Positions 43,801 to 51,975 of a stretch of DNA of 64,000 nt are shown one piece after another. The position numbers and the translations under genes were made by a program. Numbering within the stretch: position 1 is the first letter of the stretch; each line of letters opens with the position of its first letter. Origin of the DNA: CAVPNY01 sp963706905 (GTDB lineage: Bacteria; Chloroflexota; Anaerolineae; Anaerolineales; UBA4823). Under the pieces are notes generated by a model, which saw only the letters and a program-made list of their open reading frames with translations, ran no database searches and was not told where the DNA came from. Location of the stretch: positions 1 to 64,000 of the forward strand of contig CAVPNY010000009.1 in the NCBI GenBank assembly GCA_963706905.1. Direction: 5' to 3'.

Positions 43801-44547
43801 ATGCCAACACCAGACTCATACCGAGCAATTTTGCAAACACTAGAGGATTGGGACGCTTACCTGATGCAGGAATTGAGGCTGCCCGGGCCGCGCGGCAACC
43901 TGGAGCTGGCAACCATTGTGGCAGAGGAAGGCGATCTAGAGCGCTTCTCCCACTTTCTGACCTATGATCCCTGCGTAGCTCCAACCAATACCCCGGGTGA
44001 GTTCCTCTTTTTTTGTGGTGTATTAGGCCTGGGAAAATTTATCGCCCAGGGACAGCTTGATTTGCTGCCTAAACTGCGCGGCTATGCCAGCGATCCGCGC
44101 TGGCGCACTCGAGAAGCGGTTGCTATGGCGCTGCAGCAGTGGGGCAAAGCCGACATGACAGGCCTGTTGCAGGAAATGGAGACCTGGAGCATGGGGAATT
44201 GGCTGGAAAAGCGCGCCACTGCGGCTGGCTTGTCGGAGCCAGGGCTCTTGATCGATGAGCGAAACAACCTGCGCGTCCTGGAAATCCTGGACGAAATCAC
44301 TGCCTCCGTCGCTCAAGCTGAGGATCGCAAAGACGAGGAGTACAGAGTCCTTCGCCAGGCTCTCGGTTACTGCTGGAGCGTTGTCGTGGCGGCCGCGCCG
44401 GAGGCTGGCAAGGCTTTGATGGAGAAGTGGATCAACAGCTCAGACCCAGATATCCGCTGGATCATGAAAGAGAATTTGAAGAAGAAGCGGTTAATCCGGC
44501 TGGATGCGGGCTGGGTGCAGACCTGGCAAGAGAGATTGAACGCATAG
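43801..44547 (+). CDS. HEAT-repeat protein, DNA alkylation repair-like
   Basis: The 248-aa all-helical protein has repeats such as DPRWRTREAVAMALQQWGKA and SDPDIRWIMKENLKKKRL, the pattern of ALK/HEAT-like glycosylases (AlkC/AlkD-type). LSEPGLLID in the middle and the final LNA resemble DNA alkylation repair family members. No catalytic residue can be assigned by eye, so a scaffold function is possible. It begins 7 bases after the YoaP-like frame, probably in one operon. Confidence 0.65.
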   Translation: MPTPDSYRAILQTLEDWDAYLMQELRLPGPRGNLELATIVAEEGDLERFSHFLTYDPCVAPTNTPGEFLFFCGVLGLGKFIAQGQLDLLPKLRGYASDPRWRTREAVAMALQQWGKADMTGLLQEMETWSMGNWLEKRATAAGLSEPGLLIDERNNLRVLEILDEITASVAQAEDRKDEEYRVLRQALGYCWSVVVAAAPEAGKALMEKWINSSDPDIRWIMKENLKKKRLIRLDAGWVQTWQERLNA

Positions 44548-44681
44548 AGATCGACTTCGGCGAAGAACGCCTGCGCTCAGGATACCTCGAGTATAAAAAT
44601 TTTCTAATTAACCTGACTCCGCCGTCGCTTCGTGTGCTATACTATCTCTACCTTATCCTTCGGCTTTAATCCTATTGCCTT

Positions 44682-44912
44682 ATGCCCCTTTACGAGTATT
44701 TTTGCCAGGACTGCCGCACGCGCTTTGATGCTCTGCGCGCCATCAAGGACGCCGATTCGCCGATTGCCTGCACCAACTGCCAGGGCGAGCACACCGCCAG
44801 GGTGATCTCATTATTCTTCGCCCATTCCGACGGACGATCGATTGCCGAGAGCGCCCCCACTTGCAGCAGCTGCGCCAGCCATGCCTGCGCTTCGTGCGGG
44901 GCCAGGAATTAA
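44682..44912 (+). CDS. FmdB-type zinc ribbon protein
   Basis: A 76-aa protein: MPLYEYFCQDC and CTNC form the FmdB zinc ribbon, and a second Cys cluster closes the protein (CSSCASHACASCG). Members are small putative regulators. TATACT at 44639-44644 in the 134-base gap upstream may be its -10. A second FmdB-type gene lies at 47523-47735. Confidence 0.85.
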   Translation: MPLYEYFCQDCRTRFDALRAIKDADSPIACTNCQGEHTARVISLFFAHSDGRSIAESAPTCSSCASHACASCGARN

Positions 44913-44982
44913 TAAGTAGTTAGTGGGTAGTCGTCAGTGAAGAGAATTGCTCGGAAGTGGTGAGATGCTTCCGAGTTTTTTA

Positions 44983-46419
44983 TTACACCTGATCGGGCGG
45001 TTCCAGGTGCACCAGCACATTGGCCACGTCGGGTAACCGGCGGCTGAGCTCCTGCTCCAGCAGAGAAGCCAGGTGGTGGGCTTCGGCCATGGGGGTGTCT
45101 GGGGCGACGGCGCATTCCAACGAAAGATAGATTTTATTGGCATCCGCAGGGTTGCGCCGCAAACGCAGGTTGTGCGGCAATGAAAGCCCCCGGATCTGCG
45201 CAACAGCCTGGACTACTTCCTCCTCAACTTGAGCCTGCATTTCCGCTGATTCGGGGTTGTCGGTCAATACCTGGGTGGTGCCCAACTCAATATGGGTTTG
45301 CACCCCAACAACTTCAGGCAAGCGCTCCCGAACCTCCCGCTCCAATCTGTCAACTTTGGAGTGAGCCTGCCCCAGGGTAAGGTCCGGCTCTACACCAACG
45401 TGCAAATCCAGATACAGATTGCCATCATTGCGGTGCGCCCAGACTTCATGCACGATCAAGCCCAGCTCTCCGGCAGCGTGCTTAACTGTGGCAAATAGAT
45501 CGGCTGCGTCCGGTCCAGGCAAGCGTTGGGCTTCGAGGTGCACAGTTACATCACTGACACCTTCCAGCGCCAGCAAGCGCCGCTGTACCTCGTCGGCGAT
45601 GGCGTTGGCCTCCCGGATGGTCTTGTCGGGAGAAATCCGCACGTGCAAATCGATGGCCGCGTTGCCTAATGCACCACGGCTGCGCACCCGGTTAAACCAC
45701 TCGATCCCGCCCACCCCTTCTACAATACCGGCGATCTTGCGCGGGTCGAAGGCAGCTTGATCGACTAATACTGGCAGAGTCTCGCGCAGGATGTCCACTC
45801 CGATCTTGGCGATCATCAATGCCACAAAAGCTGCCAGGATCGGATCAGCTTTGGGGAATCCCAGGCGCACCAACAAGAGGCCAACCAGCACAGATAACGA
45901 GATCAGGACACTGGCGCGCGTGTGAAGAGCATCCGCTACCAGCACCTCACTGCGCAGCTTGCGCCCCTGACGCAGCTCATAATAGCTCGTCCCAGCCTGG
46001 ATAGCCATGCCCATCACCATTGCCAGGATCACCCAGCGATTCACAACCGGGATTTCGGAGCTACCAAAGCGCTGCCAGGCAGCTTGCAACAACTGCCAGG
46101 CGGTCAGGAAGAGCAGGAAGGCGATGCTCAACGCGGCGACGGTTTCGAATTTGCGGTGACCATAGGGATGATCAGCGTCTGGCGGTTTGGAAGCCACCCA
46201 CAAGCCCATCAACCCAACCAGGTTGGACAATCCATCGAACAGGGTGTCCAGGCTATCCGCTACCACACTCAACGCGCCCGTCGCAATCCCCGCCACCAGT
46301 TTAATGGCGGTGGCGACGAAGTTCAACAACATAGTGAGGATCAACACTCGCCGGATGGCAGAGAGGTTGCGTTTTTCGGAATAGACGTAACCGTCATCGA
46401 TCCATTTCCGGGCAGGCAT
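44983..46419 (-). CDS. Cation diffusion facilitator with three C-terminal dimerisation-type domains
   Basis: Residues 1-215 form the six-helix CDF core. Alignment by eye with E. coli FieF puts Asp55 at D45 and the His of ADALHTRAS at H153, but FieF D49 and D157 correspond to Thr59 and Ser here, so the transport site is atypical. The C-terminal 260 residues hold three successive ferredoxin-like units (IDLHVRISPDKTIREANAI, LDLHVGVEPDLTLGQAH, LSLECAVAPDTPMAEAHHLA), where CDFs usually have one. It moves divalent metal ions across the membrane; which metal is unclear. Confidence 0.88.
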   Translation of the reverse strand: MPARKWIDDGYVYSEKRNLSAIRRVLILTMLLNFVATAIKLVAGIATGALSVVADSLDTLFDGLSNLVGLMGLWVASKPPDADHPYGHRKFETVAALSIAFLLFLTAWQLLQAAWQRFGSSEIPVVNRWVILAMVMGMAIQAGTSYYELRQGRKLRSEVLVADALHTRASVLISLSVLVGLLLVRLGFPKADPILAAFVALMIAKIGVDILRETLPVLVDQAAFDPRKIAGIVEGVGGIEWFNRVRSRGALGNAAIDLHVRISPDKTIREANAIADEVQRRLLALEGVSDVTVHLEAQRLPGPDAADLFATVKHAAGELGLIVHEVWAHRNDGNLYLDLHVGVEPDLTLGQAHSKVDRLEREVRERLPEVVGVQTHIELGTTQVLTDNPESAEMQAQVEEEVVQAVAQIRGLSLPHNLRLRRNPADANKIYLSLECAVAPDTPMAEAHHLASLLEQELSRRLPDVANVLVHLEPPDQV

Positions 46420-46438
46420 ACGGAGGATTATACCCTGG

Positions 46439-47365
46439 TCAATAGTTCAGGATGACCAGCTCGGAGATCGGGCCGCGCTTTTTTGACTGGCTGTTGATAT
46501 TCCGCCCGGCCCAGACGCGCTCGATCCGGAAGCCAGGGTAAGCCTGCTCAAAGAAATTATCCCCTGGGTCCAGGTTGTGCGGATCAGAATTACTGAGCAT
46601 CAGCCTGGCGCCACAGCCATCCAGACGGCTGAAGAAATTTGCCAGGCGCAGTTGCTGGGCGTCGTCGAAATTGTGTTGGGAGTAGGATGTGAAATGGGCA
46701 GTTTTGCTGATCGGACGGTAAGGCGGATCAAAATAGACAAAGGTCGTAGCATCCACCTGTGACTCGATGGCGGTGAAATCATCGCAGGTAATCGATACTC
46801 CCTGAAGAAGGCGGGAGACGAGGCGTAAGTTTTCCGCATCCAGCAAGCGCGGGTTGGCGTAGCGTCCAAACGGGACATTGAATGCGCCAGAGGCGTTCAG
46901 CCTGAAGAGCCCATTATAGCAAGTGCGATTAAGGAAGAGCATCTGGGCAGTGCGATTCACCCAGGCAGGCTGGAATTCTTCTAAGCTCAACTGCCCCCGC
47001 CCCAGGTTGTATTGCTGGCGGATATGATAATAGAAATCCCTGCGCTCTCCCTCGTCCAGAGGCAAGTAGCGCCTCTCAAGGTCGCCCAGGTCAGCCAGGA
47101 GGCTTTCCACGTCCTGCTGGATAGTTTTATAGGCCAGAACCAGCTCAGGGTTAACATCTGCCAGCAGGTATTCCCGGATGAGGTAGGCCTGCCTGACTTT
47201 GAAAAAGAGGGCACCACTGCCGACGAACGGCTCGATATATCGCTGGATCGAACCATCACGCAGAGCTGGCGGGAATAACCCCTCCAGCTGAGTGAGGAGC
47301 TGACCCTTCCCACCCGCCCATTTCAAGAAGGGACGGGCGGTCTGCTGACCGGAGGAGGTTAACAT
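46439..47365 (-). CDS. dam: DNA adenine methylase (Dam, D12 class)
   Basis: The 308-aa enzyme methylates N6 of adenine. FLKWAGGKGQLL (motif X), FVGSGALFF (motif I), NRTCYNGLFRLN and VYFDPPYRP (motif IV) are in the alpha-class order. Dam-type enzymes usually target GATC; specificity here is unproven. The start is ATG 47365, since TATAAT ends 6 bases upstream, making the message probably leaderless; the longer frame to 47479 would cover the promoter. No restriction endonuclease is adjacent. Confidence 0.92.
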   Translation of the reverse strand: MLTSSGQQTARPFLKWAGGKGQLLTQLEGLFPPALRDGSIQRYIEPFVGSGALFFKVRQAYLIREYLLADVNPELVLAYKTIQQDVESLLADLGDLERRYLPLDEGERRDFYYHIRQQYNLGRGQLSLEEFQPAWVNRTAQMLFLNRTCYNGLFRLNASGAFNVPFGRYANPRLLDAENLRLVSRLLQGVSITCDDFTAIESQVDATTFVYFDPPYRPISKTAHFTSYSQHNFDDAQQLRLANFFSRLDGCGARLMLSNSDPHNLDPGDNFFEQAYPGFRIERVWAGRNINSQSKKRGPISELVILNY

Positions 47366-47437
47366 GCCTGAATTATACTGGTAAGAATGGTTCTGCCCCT
47401 GGCGCTGCCAAAAATACGAGCTGCTGCTTATATTAAA

Positions 47438-47464
47438 ATAATTGCGGGTTGAACCCGCAATTTT
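47438..47464 (-). terminator. Terminator after the second FmdB-type gene
   Basis: On the minus strand AATTGCGGG, loop TTCAA, CCCGCAATT followed by ATTTTAATAT. It belongs to a set of GCGGG/CCCGC hairpins with AT arms, also at 55626-55671 and 62143-62169. Confidence 0.7.
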
Positions 47465-47522
47465 CTTCACTTCGCACAATCAAGAAATCAAACCGGCGCA
47501 CGGCCGGAAACTCTTAAAACCC

Positions 47523-47735
47523 TCAGACACTACCACTACTGCATGACGAAGGAGCACTGGAAAACCCGCGCGTCGGGCTACCACCGGTTACCCGGGCTGC
47601 AAAGGTCGAGATTTGCTTCTTCACCTGGTCACTGCCACAAGATGGGCAGAGCACCCCTTCGAGGGTGGTGGCACTGCGCACCAGCTCTTCGAACGAGGCG
47701 CCGCACTCGTCGCATACAAATTCAAAAATTGGCAT
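47523..47735 (-). CDS. FmdB-type zinc ribbon protein
   Basis: A 70-aa protein: MPIFEFVCDECG and CPSCGS form the zinc ribbon, and the C-terminus is Ser/Gly-rich (SSAPSSCSSGSV). It is a paralogue of 44682-44912. GGAG is just upstream of the ATG. Confidence 0.85.
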   Translation of the reverse strand: MPIFEFVCDECGASFEELVRSATTLEGVLCPSCGSDQVKKQISTFAARVTGGSPTRGFSSAPSSCSSGSV

Positions 47736-47806
47736 GGCTGCTCCTGAACCTCATAAAATAGCGATTGGCGATATCCCTAAGATTAGATGCAGCATCCTGG
47801 AAAAGG

Positions 47807-48538
47807 TTACAAATCCTGCTGAGCAGGCCGATTGAGCAGCTCCTGGAGCCGAGGGTGATCGGCATAAAAGCCACGGTACTCAGGCGGCAGGAGGGCGGCG
47901 ATGCGACACATGATCTCAGTGGTATCTGCCAGAAGGGCTGCATCCCGACCATCCTTGGATAGCTGCGGCAGGCGGAATGGCTCCCCGATATGCACCCTGA
48001 CCAGCGTCCGGCGCAGTCGCTTCAAGTTAGCCAGGAGTAGCCAATCTTGTGTACCGGTGGCCCCCACCGGGATAATTGGCACACCTGTCTTGGCAGCCAG
48101 GAAGCTGGCCCCCTGGCGACCCTCCAGCAAGGCGCCGGTCTGGCTGCGCGTCCCTTCCGGCGCGATCACCAGCACTCCCCCCTTACGCAGTCGTCTGAGA
48201 ACCTCCCGCATCACCGCCATATCGGCGTTAAAGCGGTCAATGTAGATCGCATCCAGATTACGCACCACCCAACGGGTGAAGGCATACTTCGTGTGCTTTT
48301 CGGCAATGATCAAGATGATATCCTGACGCTCGAGCAAATAGTAGACCAGGAGCGAATCCAAAACACCGAGGTGATTGGCAGCAGCAATATAAGCTCCGCT
48401 CGCCGGGAGGTTTTCCCTCCCAAACACTTCCAGGCGCATCACCACTGGAGCCAGCAGACGAATTAAGAAACGGATCAGTGAATATATCATCAGGATATCA
48501 AATGCATGCGTTCCCCATGAATCCTCGTAGTATATCAA
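47807..48538 (-). CDS. plsC: 1-acyl-sn-glycerol-3-phosphate acyltransferase
   Basis: The 243-aa protein has the acyltransferase HX4D box (ANHLGVLDS) and the substrate-binding APEGTRSQTG, plus PIIPVGATG. PlsC makes phosphatidic acid from lysophosphatidic acid at the membrane; a hydrophobic stretch is near the N-terminus. The first ATG is used, but MIYSLIRFL, 16 codons in, is a plausible alternative. Divergent from the GH3-like gene. Confidence 0.9.
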   Translation of the reverse strand: MIYYEDSWGTHAFDILMIYSLIRFLIRLLAPVVMRLEVFGRENLPASGAYIAAANHLGVLDSLLVYYLLERQDIILIIAEKHTKYAFTRWVVRNLDAIYIDRFNADMAVMREVLRRLRKGGVLVIAPEGTRSQTGALLEGRQGASFLAAKTGVPIIPVGATGTQDWLLLANLKRLRRTLVRVHIGEPFRLPQLSKDGRDAALLADTTEIMCRIAALLPPEYRGFYADHPRLQELLNRPAQQDL

Positions 48539-48676
48539 AGCGAGACAGACGGAGCAAGTATGGATTTACGAGCCTGCGGACATCCTTTGCCGATGTGGCT
48601 TTTTCATCTTGATTCGAGGATAAATCACCTGTAGAATCGGAGGGAATTCATCGAAATTCTCCCGGAGGTCCAGCGC

Positions 48677-49825
48677 ATGCAAAACCTTGATCCGCAAAGC
48701 GGAGCACAAATTCTTCAGGCGTATCTCCAACCCTGGCACTCCGCTGTGGAAGAGCCAGCCAAAGCCCAGGAAGAGGTGCTCCATCGCTTGCTGCAGGATT
48801 ATGCCAAGACCCAATACGGCCGGCAGCACGGCGCAGAGCATATTCAAAACCTGGGGGACTATCGCAAGGCCTTTCCGGTGACCAGTTACGAGAGTTATAA
48901 ACCGCTGATCGAACGCGTCATGGCTGGGGAGGTGGAACTGTTGTTGTGGGAGCCGCCGGTCGGCTGGGCAATCACGCGTGGCACGACAAAAGGTGAATTT
49001 AAATTCATCCCGATGACAGCCACCGATCTGGGCATGCGGATCAACGCCGGGCGGGCGATGATGAATTATGTGGCGTCCACCCAGCGCTTCGACCTGTTCG
49101 CTGGGGTCAATCTCAACCTTAATTTTCCTTCTGTGGTGGGCAAAGTGAAAGTAGGCGAGCAGGAAGTGGAATTTGGGTACAGCTCCGGCATATACACCAA
49201 ATATGTCTCGACCTTCACACCGATCCGCTCTGTGCCAGCGCAGGAGGAGATCGACGCTTTAGGAGGCGGCAAGTCCGAGCGGGATTGGGACCGGCGCTTC
49301 GAGCTGGCCTATGAGATGTGTAAGGATCGAAATGTCACTCTGGTGGGCGGGGTATGCCCCACGGCGCTGCGCTTCGCCCGCTATCTGCACCGGGCACACA
49401 AAGTGTATCCGAAGGACCTGTGGAAAACCCAGATCATGACCCTGGGGTCGGTGCCCGGGATCAACACCAAACACCAGCCGGCGCTCAACGCGCTGTATGG
49501 CCCAGCTGCCATCCGCGAGATTTACGGCGCAACGGAAGGCATGTTTGGACAGCAACGCGACGAGAAGCGGGCCTGGACGCCCAATTACGACCTGTTTTTC
49601 TTTGAGGTACACACGCGGGGTGGGATGAAGATGCTGCACGAGATGAAGCCCGGCGAGATGGGCAGCCTGGTGGTCTCCACACCGATCCTGGCGCGCTACC
49701 GGATCGGCGATCTTATCCTGGCAGTCAAGCCTCCATACTACCGCTGCATTGGGCGCGATGAATGGTGGACTCCCCTGCAGTACGGCTGGGAGGAGTTCAC
49801 CACGCTAAACCTGGGCAGGCTGTAA
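48677..49825 (+). CDS. GH3-family acyl-adenylate enzyme-like protein
   Basis: Matches the GH3 (auxin-responsive/JAR1) family: QYGRQHGAEHIQNLGDYRKA then FPVTSYESYKPLIERVMAGE, TRGTTKGEFKFIP (nucleotide loop), and the adenylation motif REIYGATEGMFG followed by RYRIGDLI. In plants GH3 enzymes adenylate carboxylic acids and conjugate them to amino acids. At 382 aa it is shorter than plant GH3 (about 600) and ends soon after YRIGDL, lacking most of the mobile C-terminal domain. The bacterial substrate is unknown. The ATG at 48677 lies 6 bases after GGAGG-like CGGAGG. Confidence 0.85.
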   Translation: MQNLDPQSGAQILQAYLQPWHSAVEEPAKAQEEVLHRLLQDYAKTQYGRQHGAEHIQNLGDYRKAFPVTSYESYKPLIERVMAGEVELLLWEPPVGWAITRGTTKGEFKFIPMTATDLGMRINAGRAMMNYVASTQRFDLFAGVNLNLNFPSVVGKVKVGEQEVEFGYSSGIYTKYVSTFTPIRSVPAQEEIDALGGGKSERDWDRRFELAYEMCKDRNVTLVGGVCPTALRFARYLHRAHKVYPKDLWKTQIMTLGSVPGINTKHQPALNALYGPAAIREIYGATEGMFGQQRDEKRAWTPNYDLFFFEVHTRGGMKMLHEMKPGEMGSLVVSTPILARYRIGDLILAVKPPYYRCIGRDEWWTPLQYGWEEFTTLNLGRL

Positions 49826-49864
49826 ATAATTTAGAGGATGATTCTCCGTGAGCCCCGGATCGAT

Positions 49865-50329
49865 TTATGCGCGGCGGCGGAAAAGCGCCCGAAAGACGAT
49901 CGATATACCAATGGCGATGATGATCAGCGGCCAGATCAGGTTCCAATTGGTCAGGTTGCCCAGGCCGATCCCGATGAACACGACGGCAAGAATAATCGTG
50001 CCAGTCACCGAGCGGCGATAGGACGGCACAAGCAAGCGGATCAGCACCTCAAAAAGCAGGATAACTCCAGCTCCAATAAATACTAACGGCCAGGCGCCCA
50101 GGCCGATGCGCTCCAGCCAGGCGGGGGATTCCACCGCCAGGGCTGAGCGGATCTGATCCAGGTAGCCCAGGTTGTCAGCCAACCACACAACCCCAACCCA
50201 GATCAGGATGAGCGCCCAGATGATGGCGCCCAGTGGATCACGCCGGTACTTCTCATCACCGGATTTCTCCTCCCGCTTCTCCCGATCTTTCTCATCGGAT
50301 TTTTCTTCAGACTGGTTTGGCTCGTTCAT
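49865..50329 (-). CDS. Membrane protein with LiaF/DUF5668-like helices
   Basis: A charged N-terminus of about 30 residues (EKSDEKDREKREEKSG) precedes four membrane helices in two hairpins (GAIIWALILIWVGVVWLADN, WPLVFIGAGVILLFEVLIRL, TIILAVVFIGIGLGNLTN, WPLIIIAIGISIVFRALF). The repeated WPLIxIxxG pattern is typical of LiaI/LiaF-TM proteins, often tied to envelope stress. The start is ATG 50329 with GGAG 7 bases upstream, not 50377. Confidence 0.75.
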   Translation of the reverse strand: MNEPNQSEEKSDEKDREKREEKSGDEKYRRDPLGAIIWALILIWVGVVWLADNLGYLDQIRSALAVESPAWLERIGLGAWPLVFIGAGVILLFEVLIRLLVPSYRRSVTGTIILAVVFIGIGLGNLTNWNLIWPLIIIAIGISIVFRALFRRRA

Positions 50330-50528
50330 CGGATGCTCCTTTATCGTGTGCACAAGTATCCATTTAGACCAATACACCCAATACCGCTAAGGGTTCACCT
50401 GCTTATCTCGCCAGGCATCGAGCAACCGGCTCTCCCCCGGCACAGCGTATATCAATAAAGGTAATCAATAGATTATCCTATCAATTGCAGGATTATGTCA
50501 ACAAATTGTAGAATCAACAAGGCACAAT

Positions 50529-50564
50529 CAAAAAGAACAGAGCGGTTGATCACCAACTGCTCTG
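50529..50564 (-). terminator. Terminator of rnpB
   Basis: On the minus strand CAGAGCAGTTG, loop GTGAT, CAACCGCTCTG, one A-C mismatch, then TTCTTTTTG. It follows the rnpB 3' end directly. Confidence 0.85.
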
Positions 50565-50568
50565 TGCC

Positions 50569-51044
50569 AAAGGCCGGCCTGTAAGCCGCATTCTGTCCAG
50601 CGGAATTAATCCGCCTGGGTAGCCATCTCTCTGGGCTGCACCTCTCAGTGCAGCTCTAGCAGCCTACCCGGAGCTCTCGCTTCGTAAGAAGCGCGGAGAC
50701 GGGCCGCCTCCGTAGACTCTGGATGACTGATTGAGGATAAACCTCAACCTCATATCCAGCGCCCAATTGCTCCTGCTTGGCCTTGCTCCCGGCGGGGGTT
50801 GCCTGGCCGTCCCATTGCTGGGAACGCCGGTGGGCTATTAACCCACCGTTTCACCCTTGCCTGTGAGGGTCAATCTTGCGATTGAACCTCCATCGGCGGT
50901 ATGTTTCTGTGGCCCGATCCGGCAAGTCACCTCGCCCCGGGGGTTACCCGGCGCCGCGCCCTGTGGAGTGCGGACTTTCCTCGACTCTGTCGCATTGTGC
51001 TTGCGCACAATGCTTACTTAGCCGCGGCCACCCGGCCTGCCTGT
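50569..51044 (-). ncRNA. rnpB: RNase P RNA, bacterial type A
   Basis: The catalytic RNA that trims tRNA 5' leaders. On the minus strand the 5' end pairs AGGCCGG with CCGGCCT at the 3' end (helix P1). The conserved block GAGGAAAGTCCGCACTCC lies about 70 bases from the 5' end, and GGACAGAATGCGGCTTACAG gives the P4 3' strand. Total length about 476 bases suits type A. A consensus promoter lies upstream and a terminator downstream. Ends are estimated from the P1 pairing. Confidence 0.95.
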
Positions 51045-51053
51045 GGCGATTTC

Positions 51054-51082
51054 ATCATACTATTGAAGGGCGCGCCTGTCAA
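51054..51082 (-). promoter_or_regulatory. rnpB promoter
   Basis: On the minus strand TTGACA (51082-51077), 17 bases, TATGAT (51059-51054), ending about 10 bases before the estimated RNA 5' end. The left REP arm begins only 6 bases upstream of the -35. Confidence 0.85.
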
Positions 51083-51087
51083 ATCCG

Positions 51088-51165
51088 GTAGGGGCGGGTC
51101 TGGTTGATTTTTTGATCGGATGCATTATATTTAATGGTAGGGGCGGGTCTGAGACCCGCCCCTAC
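51088..51165. repeat. Left REP arm flanking the RAYT gene
   Basis: A half unit GTAGGGGCGGGTCTGG (51088-51103), a spacer containing GGTTGATTTTTTGATCGGATG, and a perfect palindrome GTAGGGGCGGGTCT-G-AGACCCGCCCCTAC (51137-51165). The same half-spacer-full order in the same orientation occurs on the other side of the gene at 51843-51919, so the two form long direct repeats. Confidence 0.85.
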
Positions 51166-51248
51166 CTCGATGTGTGCACGATACGGGGGTAGCGATATAA
51201 TTAAACCATCCCGACCTGATTTTAATATGCAGTACCCCCCAAAAAATA

Positions 51249-51846
51249 ATGAATAACGGACACTACCGCCGATCCATACGCCTGAAAGGCTATGATTACA
51301 CCCAGGCTGGGGCGTATTTCGTGACAATTGTCGTCCAGGGGCGCGAATGCAGGTTAGGAACGATTTCAGGTGGAGGTATAAATCTGAAATCGATCTGGCA
51401 AGATCGTTCAGGCGGCGTGGGAGGATCTGCCCAGGCATTACCCACATGTGGTTTTAGGGGAATTTTGTATCATGCCTAACCATGTGCATGGGATTATCTT
51501 TTTGACGGACAATGATGATGCCGGTTGTAGGGGCGGGTCTCAGACCCGCCCCTACGAGACCCGCCCCTACGAGACCCGCCCCTACGAGACCCGCCCCTAC
51601 GAGACCCACCCCTACAAACCATTGACCCGGCAAGGGTTACCAGAAATCGTACGTGCGTTGAAATCGTTTTCTGCCCAGCGGGTCAATCAATTGCATGGCG
51701 ATTCTGGAACCGCATTCTGGCAGCGCAATTATTACGAACATATCATTCGCAACGAGGCTGAATTAGAGCGGATCAGCGCATATATTCGCAATAACCCATC
51801 CCAATGGGATCGGGACACCGAAAACCCGGATGTGATATCCCGATAG
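51249..51846 (+). pseudogene. REP-associated tyrosine transposase (RAYT), frameshifted
   Basis: A Y1-type HUH transposase. The N-terminus RRSIRLKGYDYTQAGAYFVT and VQGRECRLGTI open the frame. After one base is dropped near 51394-51396 (GATCTGG), the frame continues GKIVQAAWEDLPRHYPHVVL, EFCIMPNHVHGIIFLTD with the HUH pair, ALKSFSAQRVN and WQRNYYEHIIRNEAELER with the candidate nucleophile Tyr. Between the HUH and Tyr regions an in-frame REP run encodes repeated ETRPY. The stop TAG (51844-51846) is formed by the right REP arm. Such proteins mobilise or amplify REP sequences. Confidence 0.85.
51527..51615. repeat. REP palindrome and four tandem half-units inside the RAYT gene
   Basis: A full palindrome (51527-51555) is followed by four 15-base units GAGACCCGCCCCTAC (51556-51615; the last has one change, CACCC). 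Because the unit is 15 bases it keeps frame and encodes ETRPY repeats. It lies between the HUH motif and the downstream helical part of the transposase, probably in a surface loop. Confidence 0.9.
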
Positions 51847-51919
51847 GGGCGGGTCGGGTTGAATTTTGGATCGGATGCATTTTGCATCATGTAGGGGCGG
51901 GTCTGAGACCCGCCCCTAC
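51843..51919. repeat. Right REP arm flanking the RAYT gene
   Basis: Half unit ATAGGGGCGGGTCGGG, spacer with GTTGAATTTTGGATCGGATGC and the full palindrome at 51891-51919. It parallels 51088-51165 in order and orientation. Its first bases supply the RAYT stop codon. Confidence 0.85.
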
Positions 51920-51953
51920 ACAAACACGTCACCTGTACGTACATACAAGAAAT

Positions 51954-51971
51954 TCAACGCCTGGATAACTG
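51954..51971. repeat. 18-bp direct repeat, left copy
   Basis: TCAACGCCTGGATAACTG is repeated exactly at 55092-55109. The two copies bracket both insertion sequences. It may be a target duplication, or a duplicated piece of the rpsT upstream region, since the right copy runs into the rpsT -35. Confidence 0.8.
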
Positions 51972-51975
51972 TCAA

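Noticed and set aside
51556..51615. Tandem 15-base repeats considered as a CRISPR array
   Set aside because: Units are contiguous with no spacers, are half REP palindromes and lie within a RAYT gene.
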